A stretch of DNA of 64,000 nucleotides from Kitasatospora sp. SUK 42 (GCF_015776785.2 NZ_LFMD02000003.1:1706330-1770329); one strand, 5' to 3'. Shown: positions 9,386 through 21,102, counted from the stretch's first letter. Numbers and translations are program-made. The notes: a model not told the origin generated them from the sequence alone.

Positions 9386-9714
9386 GCGGCGCGCGTCCGA
9401 ACGCCTCCGGCACCGCCCGTGTCCGGCCCTCCGGGGCCGCCGGCTCGGGCGGCGGAACAATCACCAGCTGTGCAACGCTGTAGGGGCGAAGCAGTGACGC
9501 GGACACCACCGGGGTGGCGTACCGACCGTCCCGACCGCCGTTGAACCACCGCCACCGCGGCCCGACTTCTCGCCAGGCGAACACCGCCACCGCGGAAACT
9601 GCGCGAGAACGGCCCCGATACCGGGTATGAATGCAGGTGGACGGGTCCTTGGGCCCGTCCAGGGGCAGTATGTACGACCGGCCGGAGAGGGTCCGGCTCC
9701 GCCCCGGCGGCTCT

Positions 9715-9732
9715 TGTTCGCCGATGGCGTAG
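9715..9732 (+). promoter_or_regulatory. ClgR operator upstream of clpC
   Basis: TGTTCGCCGATGGCGTAG matches every position of the actinobacterial ClgR consensus as I know it (WNNWCGCYNANRGCGWWS) and contains GTTCGC. It lies about 200 bases before the clpC start. ClgR activates clp and lon genes in streptomycetes and corynebacteria, so the position and target agree. Confidence 0.7.
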
Positions 9733-9934
9733 CGGATTCCGGTGCATCCGGCCCACCTGTGGGAACACCGATTCCCAGCATCAGGTTGGGATTGGTGTCG
9801 GCTGGTCGCGCAGCATCTCGCTCCCGTACCGGGGAGTGAATCCGTGGGCCGCGCCGCTGAGCGGGACTAGCATGCGGAAGGACAGGGCGGGGACGGACCC
9901 CGAACTGCCCGACCGCTCTGAGGAGCGATAAACG

Positions 9935-12454
<2,520 letters not shown>

Positions 12455-12797
12455 AGCAACATTTAACAGACAACTTCACAGCCACCGAGCCCCCGGCGTT
12501 CGCGCCGGGGGCTCGGTGCGTTGCGGCCGGACGGCTCCTCCCCCGGCATTGTCCGGGGTGGTCGGTCTCCCGGCCGCTTGGTGCGGGTGCGTCCAATTTC
12601 TCAGTAAGGTTTAACCAGCATACGGTTGACACTTTGTCAGCTGATGGGGAGTCGGGGAGGATAGCGCCGTGACCATGTCCTGGTCAAGGTCTATCTTTTC
12701 TGTGCACGCTTGTATCAAATGACGTCCACCTGTCTTTCATTTTGGTTTGCCGGGCTTTGGCCAAGAGCTGGCCCCGGTCGGGGAGGACGTCACAACG
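12455..12797. other. Intergenic region before the M6 protease gene
   Basis: About 340 bases. After the clpC terminator there is a TTGACA (12626-12631) without a convincing -10 at the right distance, and an AT-richer stretch (12690-12745) that may hold the protease promoter. No gene seen. Confidence 0.5.
12483..12518 (+). terminator. clpC terminator
   Basis: 16-bp perfect stem (CACCGAGCCCCCGGCG and complement) closed by a TTCG tetraloop, 28 bases after the clpC stop. Confidence 0.9.
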
Positions 12798-15149
12798 TTG
12801 AAGAACACCAGGAGAACCGCTGCGGCCGCGACGGCCGCAGCGGTCATAGTCACGCTCGGCGCGGGCCTGTTCCCGAGCACCGCCGTGGCGGCCGGCTCGG
12901 CGCCGGTCCCTCGGGACCCTGCCGACGCCGTTCAGTCCAGCACTGAGCACAACATCCCGGGTCCGCTGACCGCCAAGGTGGACGCCGAGCAGAAGGCCGC
13001 CACCGAGCAGCTGCTCAACGGCACCGCCAAGGTCGAGCAGCACAACGGCAGCACCAGCGTGAAGCTGGGCAAGGACAAGTACGTGGAGCTCGCCCGCGAG
13101 CGCACGGACAAGATCTTCACCATCCTGGTCGACTTCGGCGACCAGGTGGACAACACCACCAAGACGCCCGACGGCAAGATCAAGTTCGGTGGTGAGCCCG
13201 GCCCGAAGCACAACGAGATCGAGAAGCCGGACGCGGCCACCAACAACTCGACCGCCTGGCAGGCCGACTACAACCAGCAGCACTACCAGGACCTGTACTT
13301 CTCCAAGGACAAGCCCTCGCTGAAGACCTTCTACGAGAAGCAGTCCTCGGGCCGCTACTCGGTCGACGGCGTGGTCTCGGACTGGGTCCGGGTGCCGTGG
13401 AACGAGGCCCGGTACGGTTCGGACTACTGCGGCTCCAACGTCTGCGGCAGCGCCCAGGACCTGATCCGCGACGCCGTCGACATCTGGTACAAGGACCAGC
13501 TGGCGAAGGGTCAGACCAAGGAGCAGATCCAGGCGACCCTGGCCCAGTACGACCAGTGGGACCGCTACGGCTCGCACCACGACGGGAACTTCAACCAGCC
13601 CGACGGGTACATCGACCACTTCCAGATCGTGCACGCCGGCGAGGACAAGTCGGCCGGTGGCGGCAAGCAGGGCAGCAAGGCCCTGTGGGCCCACCGCTCG
13701 TACGTCTACGGCAACCTGCAGGGCCAGGCCGGCCCCGACAACAACAAGCTCGGCGGCGTCCAGGTCGGTGACTCCGGCTTCTGGATCGGCGACTACACGA
13801 TGCAGCCGGAGAACGGCGGCCTCGGCGTCTTCGCCCACGAGTACGGCCACGACCTCGGTCTGCCGGACCTCTACGACACCGCGGGCAAGGGCATCGACAA
13901 CTCGGTCGGCTTCTGGTCGCTGATGTCCTCCGGCTCCTGGCTCGGCGAGGGCAAGGACAGCATCGGCGACATGCCGAACGACCTCGACGCCTGGAGCAAG
14001 TACCAGCTCGGCTGGCTGAAGGCCGACCGCGCCAAGGCCGGCAAGGAGTCGACCCACCACATCGGCCCGGCGGAGTACAACACCAACCTCCCGCAGGGCC
14101 TGATCGTCGACCTGCCGAAGAAGAGCATCACCACCGACATCAACAAGCCGTTCAGCGGCAAGTACGAGTGGTGGAGCGGCAGCGCCGACAACCTGAACGT
14201 CACGCTCACCCACGACGTCGACCTGACCGGCAAGACCAAGGCCAGCCTGAACGCCAAGGCCTGGTACGAGCTGGAGCAGGACTTCGACTTCGCCTTCGGC
14301 GAGGTCTCCACCGACGGTGGCAAGAACTGGACCGTCCTGGACGGCACCTGGAACGGCCAGCCGCTGCCCAAGGACAACGGCCGCCCGGCCCTGTCCGGCC
14401 TCGCCGCGACCTGGGGCGACCTGTCCTTCCCGCTGGACGCCTACGCCGGCAAGCAGATCAAGGTCCGCTTCCACAACACCACCGACCCGGGCCTGCACTA
14501 CCGCGGTCTGGCGCTGGACGACATCAACGTGACCGCCGACGGCGCCACGGTCTTCAGCGACGACGTCGAGAACGGTGACAACGGCTGGGTGGCCGACGGC
14601 TTCACCCGCTTCACCGGCACGTACACCAAGGACTACGCGCAGTACTACATCGCGGAGAACCGGCAGTACGTCTCCTTCGACCAGACCCTGAAGACCGGCC
14701 CGTACAACTTCGGCTGGAGCACCACCAAGCCGAACTGGGTCGAGCACTACCCGTACCAGCCCGGTCTGCTGATCTGGTACTGGGACGCTTCGCAGACCGA
14801 CAACAACGTCAGCAACCACCCGGGCGAGGGTCTGGTCCTCCCGATCGACTCGCACCCGGCCCCGCTGAAGTGGTCGGACGGCACCCTGCTGCGTCCGCGC
14901 ATGCAGGGCTACGACTCGACCTTCGGCTCGCGTCGCACCCCGGGCATGACGCTGCACAAGAACGGCGTCGAGACGGTCATCCCGAAGGCCAAGGGAGTCG
15001 ACGAGTTCTCGGACCTGAAGGAGTACTGGTCCAAGGACAACCAGTACAGCAGCGTGAAGGTCCCGAAGACCGGCACCAGCATCGAGGTCGAGAACGAGTC
15101 CGCGAACTACCTGGAGACCTGGATCCGGGTTCGCCCGGTCGACAACTGA
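12798..15149 (+). CDS. Secreted M6-family metalloprotease (immune inhibitor A type)
   Basis: Zinc endopeptidase acting outside the cell. 783 residues from the TTG at 12798: signal peptide (KNTRRTAAAATAAAVIV, FPSTAVAAG), propeptide, catalytic domain with FAHEYGHDLGLPDLYD near residue 346 (HExxH plus downstream Asp/Glu ligand as in M6 enzymes) and C-terminal MAM/jelly-roll-like domains (WTVLDGTWNG; LHYRGLALDDINV). I chose the TTG because GGGAGGA lies 10 bases upstream and the signal peptide starts there; another in-frame TTG at 12747 has no such site. Probably digests exogenous protein for nutrition. Strong terminator follows. Confidence 0.9.
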   Translation: MKNTRRTAAAATAAAVIVTLGAGLFPSTAVAAGSAPVPRDPADAVQSSTEHNIPGPLTAKVDAEQKAATEQLLNGTAKVEQHNGSTSVKLGKDKYVELARERTDKIFTILVDFGDQVDNTTKTPDGKIKFGGEPGPKHNEIEKPDAATNNSTAWQADYNQQHYQDLYFSKDKPSLKTFYEKQSSGRYSVDGVVSDWVRVPWNEARYGSDYCGSNVCGSAQDLIRDAVDIWYKDQLAKGQTKEQIQATLAQYDQWDRYGSHHDGNFNQPDGYIDHFQIVHAGEDKSAGGGKQGSKALWAHRSYVYGNLQGQAGPDNNKLGGVQVGDSGFWIGDYTMQPENGGLGVFAHEYGHDLGLPDLYDTAGKGIDNSVGFWSLMSSGSWLGEGKDSIGDMPNDLDAWSKYQLGWLKADRAKAGKESTHHIGPAEYNTNLPQGLIVDLPKKSITTDINKPFSGKYEWWSGSADNLNVTLTHDVDLTGKTKASLNAKAWYELEQDFDFAFGEVSTDGGKNWTVLDGTWNGQPLPKDNGRPALSGLAATWGDLSFPLDAYAGKQIKVRFHNTTDPGLHYRGLALDDINVTADGATVFSDDVENGDNGWVADGFTRFTGTYTKDYAQYYIAENRQYVSFDQTLKTGPYNFGWSTTKPNWVEHYPYQPGLLIWYWDASQTDNNVSNHPGEGLVLPIDSHPAPLKWSDGTLLRPRMQGYDSTFGSRRTPGMTLHKNGVETVIPKAKGVDEFSDLKEYWSKDNQYSSVKVPKTGTSIEVENESANYLETWIRVRPVDN

Positions 15150-15561
15150 TCGGCTGATCGCCGGTTGACCGCCCCGGTGGTCGAACGGTGACCTGACCGC
15201 TCGGTCCCTCCACGTCCGGCCCGCCCCCGCCATCGCGCGGGGGCGGGCCGGACGCTTTTGCGCCGCGTCAAACCCCGCGGGCGGGTGTCGCTGGTCACAG
15301 CCGCCCGGAGCGGTACGACCGGCGCTAGTAGCCGCCCGGTATGGGGCCCTCGGTCGGGTCGGGCCGGTCGAGGACTATCGGATCTCATGATCATTGCTCC
15401 GTCGGCTTGAATCTCCGGCGCCACGTTGACTACACGCCGTAGTACGTCACGGCGTTTGGGACTCCGCTCGGTGACCGTTAAACCTGAGTGGTCCCCCGCT
15501 CAGCACGCGCCCGATCGGGCGCTTCGTGCTGTCCCCGTACGACCGTGAGGTAGGCCCGGCG
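15150..15561. other. Intergenic region before the M23 peptidase gene
   Basis: Contains the protease terminator and a hairpin ACGCCGT / ACGGCGT (15434-15440 and 15449-15455, 8-base loop) preceded by TTGACT (15426-15431); it could be an operator over a promoter or a weak terminator. I looked for a ydaO (cyclic di-AMP) riboswitch, common before peptidoglycan hydrolase genes, and did not see its conserved core. Confidence 0.5.
15213..15259 (+). terminator. Terminator of the M6 protease gene
   Basis: 18-bp stem (15213-15230 with 15237-15254), 6-base loop, followed by TTTT. Confidence 0.92.
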
Positions 15562-16503
15562 ATGATCACCGTCCCGCCCGTGGGGCCGGCCGTACGCCGG
15601 CTCGCCGCTCGCACGTCGGCCCGGACGGCCGCCTGGCGGCCCCGCGTCGACCAGGCCGTCCGCACCCACGCCGCGCCGCCGCTGCGCGCGCTCGCCACCC
15701 CCCGGCACGCCACCCTGCCGGGCAGCCGTCAGCGGGCCGAGCGGGACCACGCGGTGGCCGCCGCCGGAGCGGCCGCGGTGCTGCTGGCCGGCGCGCTGCT
15801 GGTGGCCGCGCCGGGCAGCGCCTCGGCCCAGACCGTGCTGCCGACCACACCGGGCAGCTCGGCCTTCACCGCCCCGCAGGCGGCGGTGCCCGACCCGGGG
15901 CTGGTCCAGGTGGCCGGGCCCAGCCCGTACAAGCTGCCCGATGACGGCGAGTCGGCCCAGCAGTTCGTGGCGGTGGCGCCCAACCTGCTGGCGCTCGAAC
16001 CCCCGGCCGCGGACCCCGCGCCGGCCCCGGAAGCAGGGTCCGCGCCCGCCCCGGAGGCGGAGCCGGAGCCCGAGCCGGCCCCCGCGCCCGCCCCGGAGTG
16101 GTCGGCGCCGGTGCCGGACGCACCGACCAGCAATCCGTACGGGGTGGCCAACTCCGAGTACGCCGCCGGGTACCACACCGGGGTGGACTTCGCGGTCGGC
16201 CCGGGCACGCCGGTGCTGGCGGTCGGCAACGCGACCGTGGAGTCGGCCCGCTGGGACGGCGCGTACGGCAAGGAGGTCGTGCTGCGGCTGGACGACGGGC
16301 GCTTCGCGCAGTACGCGCATCTGTCCGCGCTCTCGGTCTCGGCGGGCGACCGGGTGTCGGCGGGTCAGCGGGTCGGGCTGTCCGGGAGCACCGGCAACTC
16401 GACCGGGCCGCACCTGCACTTCGAGATCCGCACCAGCAACCGCTACGGCGCGGTGATCAACCCGATCGCGTACCTCTCCGGGCACGGCGTCACCGCGTTC
16501 TGA
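15562..16503 (+). CDS. M23-family (LytM) peptidase
   Basis: Exported or membrane-tethered peptidoglycan endopeptidase. 313 residues: basic N-terminal part (about 60 residues), hydrophobic segment AAGAAAVLLAGALLVAAPGS ending in ASAQ, a Pro/Ala/Glu linker (EAEPEPEPAPAPAPE) and a complete C-terminal LytM domain with HTGVDFAVGPGTPV (first zinc His and Asp), HLSALSVSAGDRV and GPHLHFEIR (HxH). All zinc ligands are present, so it should be active rather than a LytM regulator. The ATG at 15562 has GAGGTAGG upstream; an in-frame GTG lies at 15526. Cleaves peptide cross-links during wall growth (inferred from the family). Confidence 0.85.
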   Translation: MITVPPVGPAVRRLAARTSARTAAWRPRVDQAVRTHAAPPLRALATPRHATLPGSRQRAERDHAVAAAGAAAVLLAGALLVAAPGSASAQTVLPTTPGSSAFTAPQAAVPDPGLVQVAGPSPYKLPDDGESAQQFVAVAPNLLALEPPAADPAPAPEAGSAPAPEAEPEPEPAPAPAPEWSAPVPDAPTSNPYGVANSEYAAGYHTGVDFAVGPGTPVLAVGNATVESARWDGAYGKEVVLRLDDGRFAQYAHLSALSVSAGDRVSAGQRVGLSGSTGNSTGPHLHFEIRTSNRYGAVINPIAYLSGHGVTAF

Positions 16504-16546
16504 CGGAACGGCGGCCCCGGTCGGCGGGCTCCCGGCCGGCGGGCTC

Positions 16547-17197
16547 TCAGTCGGCGGACCGGTCGGGGGGGCTGATCCGGGAGCCGATGTCCAACGCGAC
16601 GTCCCGGGCCGCCCCGATCGCCGCCTCCACGGTGGGCGCCGGCTCCAGCGGCTCGCCCCAGACGTTCTCGGCGACGTGGCCGCAGGCCGCGTCGTCCTGC
16701 TTGAGCAGGAACATCGCCGAGTGCACGGTGAACAGCGCCATCGCGGCCCGCAGCCGGTCGTGGAAGTCCGCCCCCGGCCCGTGCACCAGCTGCATCATGG
16801 TGATCATGCGGTCCCGGAAGGCCAGCCCGGCCGGGGACTCGCGCAGGGCGGGCTGGTTCTCGTGGAAGAAGCGCAGCAGCGGCGTCCGCTCGGTCATGCC
16901 GTCCGCGAAGCGCCGGATCAGCTCGTCGCGCATCTCCGGGCTCCAGGGCTGCTTCCGGCCCCACTCGATGCTCTCGTCGATCGGCGCGGCCATCCGCTCG
17001 ACGATGCCCAGGACGATGTCGTCCTTGGTCTTGAAGTGGTAGTAGAGCGCGGCCTTGGTGACACCCAGCCGGTCGGCGATCTCACGCAGCGAGGTCTGCT
17101 CGTAGCCCTGCTCCGAGAAGAGCTCCAGGGACACCTCGATGATGCGAGCCCGCGTATCGCTGCGGGGGCTGTGCGGAGTGCCCATGGCCTGCCTCAT
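16547..17197 (-). CDS. TetR-family transcriptional repressor
   Basis: 216 residues. N-terminal TetR helix-turn-helix RARIIEVSLELFSEQGYEQT and SLREIADRLGVTKAALYYHF; the C-terminal ligand-binding part is all-helical and variable. Divergent from a 14-helix MFS pump with about 210 bases between the starts, the usual layout for local repression of a drug pump relieved by its substrate. ATG at 17197; an ATG four codons later (17185) is equally possible and neither has a strong ribosome-binding site. Nothing in it identifies the ligand. Confidence 0.88.
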   Translation of the reverse strand: MRQAMGTPHSPRSDTRARIIEVSLELFSEQGYEQTSLREIADRLGVTKAALYYHFKTKDDIVLGIVERMAAPIDESIEWGRKQPWSPEMRDELIRRFADGMTERTPLLRFFHENQPALRESPAGLAFRDRMITMMQLVHGPGADFHDRLRAAMALFTVHSAMFLLKQDDAACGHVAENVWGEPLEPAPTVEAAIGAARDVALDIGSRISPPDRSAD

Positions 17198-17286
17198 GAC
17201 TGCGTCGGTGAACTGCTGCGGACCCCGGGGGTGGTGTCCGCCCCGGGCTCATTCTCCCTGCCCAGGCGGCCGGTCGGGAAACTGGC

Positions 17287-17340
17287 TTGACGACCGGCTA
17301 GGAAACAACCTACCGTGCCGACGATCGATAAACTAGCCGG
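17287..17340 (+). promoter_or_regulatory. Promoter and likely TetR operator of the MFS gene
   Basis: TTGACG (17287-17292), 18 bases, TACCGT (17311-17316). Between and around them lie TAGG-AAACAA-CCTA (17299-17312) and a wider inverted pair CCGGCTAG (17294-17301) / CTAGCCGG (17333-17340). A repressor bound here would block the promoter. Confidence 0.6.
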
Positions 17341-17408
17341 GCGACAAGTAAGTGAGCCGCCGCACGGCCCGACGCTCGTCCGAACCACCCTCCGGGAGAC
17401 CCCACCTC

Positions 17409-19004
17409 ATGTCACAGTCCAAGACCGCCGGCCCGGTGCCGGAGGACAAGACGGCCGAGGAGGAGCAGCCGCGGTCACCCCGCGAGATCCGCCTCGTCAT
17501 GGTCGGCCTGGTCGTCACCATGCTGCTGGCCATGCTCGACAACCTGATCGTCGGCACCGCGATGCCGACCATCGTCGGCGACCTGGGCGGCGCCGAGCAC
17601 CTGTCCTGGGTCGTCACCGCGTACACCCTGGCCACCGCCGCCTCCACCCCGATCTGGGGCAAGCTCGGCGACATGTACGGCCGCAAGGGCACCTTCCTGA
17701 CCTCGATCGTGATCTTCCTGGTGGGCTCGGCGCTGTCCGGCCTGTCGCAGAACATGAACGAGCTGATCGGCTTCCGCGCCGTGCAGGGCCTGGGCGCCGG
17801 CGGTCTGATGGTCGGCGTCATGTCGATCATGGGTGCGCTCGTCCCGCCGCGTGACCGCGGCAAGTACCAGGGCATGTTCGCCGCGGTGATGGCCCTCGCC
17901 ACCATCGGCGGCCCGCTGGTCGGCGGCTTCATCACCGACCACCTGAGCTGGCACTGGACCTTCTACATCAACCTGCCGCTCGGCGTGATCGCGCTCGCCG
18001 TGGTCGTCGTCACCCTGAAGCTGCCGAAGGTCCGCAGCAACGCCAGGATCGACTACCTGGGCGCGATCCTGCTCACCGTCGGCATCACCTCGCTGGTCCT
18101 GATCACCACCTGGGGCGGCCAGCAGTACGAGTGGGGCTCCAAGCAGATCCTCGGCCTGACCGCGCTCGCCGCGGCCTCGCTGATCGCCTTCTGCTACGTG
18201 GAGCAGCGGGTCGAGGAGCCGATGCTGCCGCTGAGCCTGTTCCGGAACCTGAACTTCACCCTGGTCTCGATCATCGGCTTCGTCGTCGGCTTCGTGATGT
18301 TCGGCTCGACCGTCTTCCTGCCGCTCTACCAGCAGATCGTCCAGGGCGCCTCGGCGACCAACTCCGGCCTGCTGCTGATGCCGATGATGTTCGGCATGCT
18401 GGTGGTCTCGCTGGTCGTCGGCCAGGCCGTCACCAAGACCGGCAAGTACCGGGTCTTCCCGATCATCGGCACCATCGTGATGACCGGCGGCCTGATCCTG
18501 CTGTCCACCATGGGCACCGGCACCAGCAGCTTCACCTCGGCCTGCTGGATGATCGTGCTCGGCGCCGGCATGGGCTTCCTGATGCAGATCACCATGCTGG
18601 TCGCGCAGAACAGCGTCGAGCTCAAGGACATGGGCGTGGCCAGCTCCACCGCCACCCTGTTCCGCACCATCGGCGGTTCCTTCGGTGTCGCGCTGTTCGG
18701 CGCGCTGTTCAACAACCGGGTGACCGACACCATGACGGAGCGGCTGGCCGGGAAGCAGCTGCCCCCGGGCGGCATGAAGGACCCGGGGCAGATGAGCCCG
18801 GCCGACCTGCGCCAGCAGCCCGAGTTCCTGCAGGACGCCTACCACCACGCGGTGTCCAACGGCATGCACACCGTCTTCCTCTGGGGCGCCGGCGTGGCCG
18901 TGATCGCGATCGCCGCGGCGGTGTTCCTGCGCGAGGTGCCGCTGCGCGGCACCGGCAAGGACGAGAAGCCGGCCGAGGCCTCGCTGGAGGCCGCGGCCAT
19001 CTGA
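17409..19004 (+). CDS. MFS drug exporter, DHA2 family (14 membrane helices)
   Basis: Proton-driven multidrug exporter of the EmrB/QacA type. 531 residues; first helix LVMVGLVVTMLLAMLDNLIV contains the DHA-type motif around LDNLIVGTA, motif A is GKLGDMYGRKGTF, and motif C-like Gly-rich helix 5 is ATIGGPLVGGFITD. Length and helix count fit the 14-helix subfamily. The ATG at 17409 is preceded by GGGAGA at 10 bases. Controlled by the divergent TetR repressor. Substrate unknown. Confidence 0.9.
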   Translation: MSQSKTAGPVPEDKTAEEEQPRSPREIRLVMVGLVVTMLLAMLDNLIVGTAMPTIVGDLGGAEHLSWVVTAYTLATAASTPIWGKLGDMYGRKGTFLTSIVIFLVGSALSGLSQNMNELIGFRAVQGLGAGGLMVGVMSIMGALVPPRDRGKYQGMFAAVMALATIGGPLVGGFITDHLSWHWTFYINLPLGVIALAVVVVTLKLPKVRSNARIDYLGAILLTVGITSLVLITTWGGQQYEWGSKQILGLTALAAASLIAFCYVEQRVEEPMLPLSLFRNLNFTLVSIIGFVVGFVMFGSTVFLPLYQQIVQGASATNSGLLLMPMMFGMLVVSLVVGQAVTKTGKYRVFPIIGTIVMTGGLILLSTMGTGTSSFTSACWMIVLGAGMGFLMQITMLVAQNSVELKDMGVASSTATLFRTIGGSFGVALFGALFNNRVTDTMTERLAGKQLPPGGMKDPGQMSPADLRQQPEFLQDAYHHAVSNGMHTVFLWGAGVAVIAIAAAVFLREVPLRGTGKDEKPAEASLEAAAI

Positions 19005-19020
19005 CGACCGCGAACCGCAC

Positions 19021-19062
19021 GACGGCGCCCCCGGGAGGCTCACACCTCCCGGGGGCGCCGTC
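19021..19062. terminator. Bidirectional terminator between MFS gene and mutY
   Basis: 18-bp perfect stem (19021-19038 with 19045-19062), 6-base loop, in the convergent gap. Confidence 0.9.
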
Positions 19063-19073
19063 GTCGCGTCGGC

Positions 19074-19090
19074 CAGGGCCTGTCCGGCGG
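19074..19090. repeat. Solo copy of the end of the repeat element found at 25.9 kb
   Basis: The 17 bases CAGGGCCTGTCCGGCGG are identical to 25917-25933, the left end of the element there. No second end or interior is seen nearby, so this is either a remnant or a chance solo end, again placed at the 3' ends of convergent genes. Confidence 0.5.
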
Positions 19091-19097
19091 GCCGACC

Positions 19098-20015
19098 CTA
19101 CTGCGGGAGCCGGTAGACGCCCTGCTCCACGGGCTCGACCAGGCCGTCGGCGACCAGCCCGTCCAGTGCCCTGGCCCGCTGCACCGCGTCCGGCCAGACC
19201 GCGTCCAGCCGGGCCTGCGGCACCGTGCCGTGCGCCTCGCGCAGCACCGCGAGCAGCTTGCCGCGCACCTGGCGGTCCGTGCCCTCGTACGTCTGGCCGC
19301 GCCGGGCCGGGCCCTCGTACGGTGGGCGGCCGGCCCGCTGCCAGGCGCAGGAGGTGAACAGCGGGCAGTCCCCGCACTCCGGGCCGCGGGCGGTGCAGAC
19401 CAGCGCGCCCAGCTCCATCACGCCGACCGCCCAGGTGGCGGCGGTCTCGGCGTCGTCGGGCAGCAGCGCGGTCGCGGTGCGGCGCTCGGCGGCGGTGGTG
19501 GCCTGGGCCGGGTACTCGACACCGGTCACCGCGCGGGCGAAGACCCGGCGGACGTTGGTGTCCAGCACCACGTGCCGCTGGCGGTAGGCGAAGGAGGCGA
19601 CCGCGGCGGCGGTGTACTCCCCCACCCCGGGCAGCGAGAGCAGCGTGGCGTGGTCGTCCGGGACCTCCCCGCCGTGCTCCTCGGTGATCGCCACGGCGGC
19701 CGCGTGCAGCCGCAGCGCGCGGCGCGGGTAGCCCAGCCGGCCCCACATCCGGACCGCCTCGCCGGGCGCCTCGGCGGCGAGGTCGGCCGGGGTGGGCCAG
19801 CGGGTCATCCAGGCCTCCCAGGCGGGCAGCACCCGCTTCACGGGGGTCTGCTGGAGCATGAACTCGCTCACCATGACCGCCCAGGGCGTCGCGTCCGGGG
19901 CCCGCCAGGGCAGGTCGCGCTTGCTGGCCTCGTACCAGTCGATGACGGTCGAGTGCAGCACGGGCAGGGGCAGCCGGGGGGCGGGTACGGCTTCGGTGGC
20001 GGTGATGGCAGTCAT
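19098..20015 (-). CDS. mutY: A/G-specific adenine glycosylase (short form)
   Basis: Base-excision repair enzyme removing adenine opposite 8-oxoguanine. 305 residues: HhH-GPD fold with LPGVGEYTAAAVASFAY (hairpin-helix-hairpin) and VVLDTNVRRVFAR (catalytic Asp), and the iron-sulfur loop C-x6-C-x2-C-x5-C in VCTARGPECGDCPLFTSC. It stops soon after and lacks the C-terminal NUDIX-like 8-oxoG-recognition domain of E. coli MutY, as is common in actinobacteria. Start at 20015 has GGGAGGATCGAAGGG upstream; the in-frame extension to 20402 is Arg/Ser shadow sequence. Convergent with the MFS gene. Confidence 0.92.
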   Translation of the reverse strand: MTAITATEAVPAPRLPLPVLHSTVIDWYEASKRDLPWRAPDATPWAVMVSEFMLQQTPVKRVLPAWEAWMTRWPTPADLAAEAPGEAVRMWGRLGYPRRALRLHAAAVAITEEHGGEVPDDHATLLSLPGVGEYTAAAVASFAYRQRHVVLDTNVRRVFARAVTGVEYPAQATTAAERRTATALLPDDAETAATWAVGVMELGALVCTARGPECGDCPLFTSCAWQRAGRPPYEGPARRGQTYEGTDRQVRGKLLAVLREAHGTVPQARLDAVWPDAVQRARALDGLVADGLVEPVEQGVYRLPQ

Positions 20016-20206
20016 GGCCCTTCGATCCTCCCATGACCGCGGGCCCGACCGAAGTGGAGGATCAGGCTCCGAATGCCCGAAAACCGCCGGGAGGACCCGG
20101 TTCGGAGGCTCCCTCGAACGGCTCAAATGGCGGATCATGTGAAGGAAGGGGCGACTGTGCGGTGTTGGTGAGTCAATAGCCACACACAGTCTCGTAGAGT
20201 TTGATC

Positions 20207-21016
20207 GTGCCCTCTCTGCGTCAACCCGTAGGACCGCTGCCGGCCTCGATCTACTGGCGTCGGCGCATCGTCGTGCTCGTCGCCGCCGCGGCGGTGATCG
20301 CCCTGATCGCCTGGCTGATGACCGATCAGGGAGGTGACGGCGGCTCACAGAGCAAGGCCGCACAGGCCGTACCGTCCCCGTCCCAGTCCCAGAGCCAGAC
20401 ACCCGCGCAGGCGATCACGCCGGGCGCCTCCCCGAGCGGCCCCGCGGCGCCTCCGGGCGGCGGTGGTGCCGGGGGCAACCCCGGCGGCGGCCCGGTGGCC
20501 GGCGGGGGCGGCAGCGAGGTCAGCCTCAGCAACGGCGGCACCGGCGGCGGCGCGTCCGGCTCGGGCGGCGGCGCTCCGGCGGTGAACACCACCGAGGTGA
20601 TGGCGCTGCCGGTCTGCGCCTCCTCGCAGGTGGCGCTGGAGCTCGCCGGCGCCCAGAACTCGTTCCAGCCCAAGGACAAGCCGCGGCTGGCCCTGACGGT
20701 CAAGAACTCCTCCGGCACCAACTGCCGGGTGGACCTGGGCCGTAGCGCCTCGGTGATCACCGTGAGCGGCAACAGCAACGACCGGGTCTGGTCCTCCGGC
20801 GACTGCCCGTCCGACAAGGGCAGCATCTGGGTGCAGCTCCCGGCCAACGGCAGCCAGACCGAGACCTTCACCTGGGACCGCAGCCGCAGCAAGCCGCAGT
20901 GCGCGACCGCCGAGCAGACGCCGCCGGCGAACGGGACCTACGTGGTGCTCGCGGAGCTCACCGGGCTCTCGGGCGACAAGGTGTCGGCGCGGACCTCGAT
21001 CCGGCTGGACAGCTGA
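20207..21016 (+). CDS. Single-pass membrane protein with extracytoplasmic beta domain, unknown function
   Basis: 269 residues. Basic N-terminus, one helix (RIVVLVAAAAVIALIAWLM, about 22-40), a Gly/Pro/Ser linker (GGGGAGGNPGGGPVAGGGG) and a C-terminal domain of about 130 residues with two Cys pairs (LPVCASSQ, TNCRVDLG, GDCPSD, PQCATAE), likely an Ig-like fold on the outside stabilised by disulfides. The GTG at 20207 lies six bases after TAGAGT (20195-20200), a leaderless pattern. Sits convergent with disA. I do not recognise a named family. Confidence 0.8.
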   Translation: MPSLRQPVGPLPASIYWRRRIVVLVAAAAVIALIAWLMTDQGGDGGSQSKAAQAVPSPSQSQSQTPAQAITPGASPSGPAAPPGGGGAGGNPGGGPVAGGGGSEVSLSNGGTGGGASGSGGGAPAVNTTEVMALPVCASSQVALELAGAQNSFQPKDKPRLALTVKNSSGTNCRVDLGRSASVITVSGNSNDRVWSSGDCPSDKGSIWVQLPANGSQTETFTWDRSRSKPQCATAEQTPPANGTYVVLAELTGLSGDKVSARTSIRLDS

Positions 21017-21037
21017 GGATCGGTCAACCACCCCGTA

Positions 21038-21072
21038 CGGAGCCCCCGGCCGCTGAGCGGTCGGGGGCTCCG
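21038..21072 (+). terminator. Terminator of the membrane protein gene
   Basis: 16-bp stem with one G-U pair (21038-21053 with 21057-21072), 3-base loop. Confidence 0.85.
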
Positions 21073-21102
21073 GCGTTGGATCCGGGACGGGCCCGAGACG
21101 CC

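Larger units (their letters stand above)
9284..9934. other. Intergenic region between lsr2 and clpC
   Basis: 650 bases without a convincing gene. It holds the lsr2 terminator (9357-9385) and a ClgR-type operator (9715-9732). The ORFs on either strand here lack ribosome-binding sites and have Arg/Pro shadow composition. A TAGCAT hexamer (9868-9873) is a weak candidate -10 for clpC. Confidence 0.6.

Noticed and set aside
9560..9580. TCTCGCCAGGCGAAC as another ClgR site
   Set aside because: The CGC and GCG half-sites are three bases apart instead of five.
12626..12654. TTGACA as -35 of the M6 protease promoter
   Set aside because: No acceptable -10 at 16-19 bases downstream.
15255..15561. ydaO cyclic di-AMP riboswitch before the M23 peptidase gene
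   Set aside because: Expected by analogy, but I could not find the conserved core sequence or its pseudoknot pairs.
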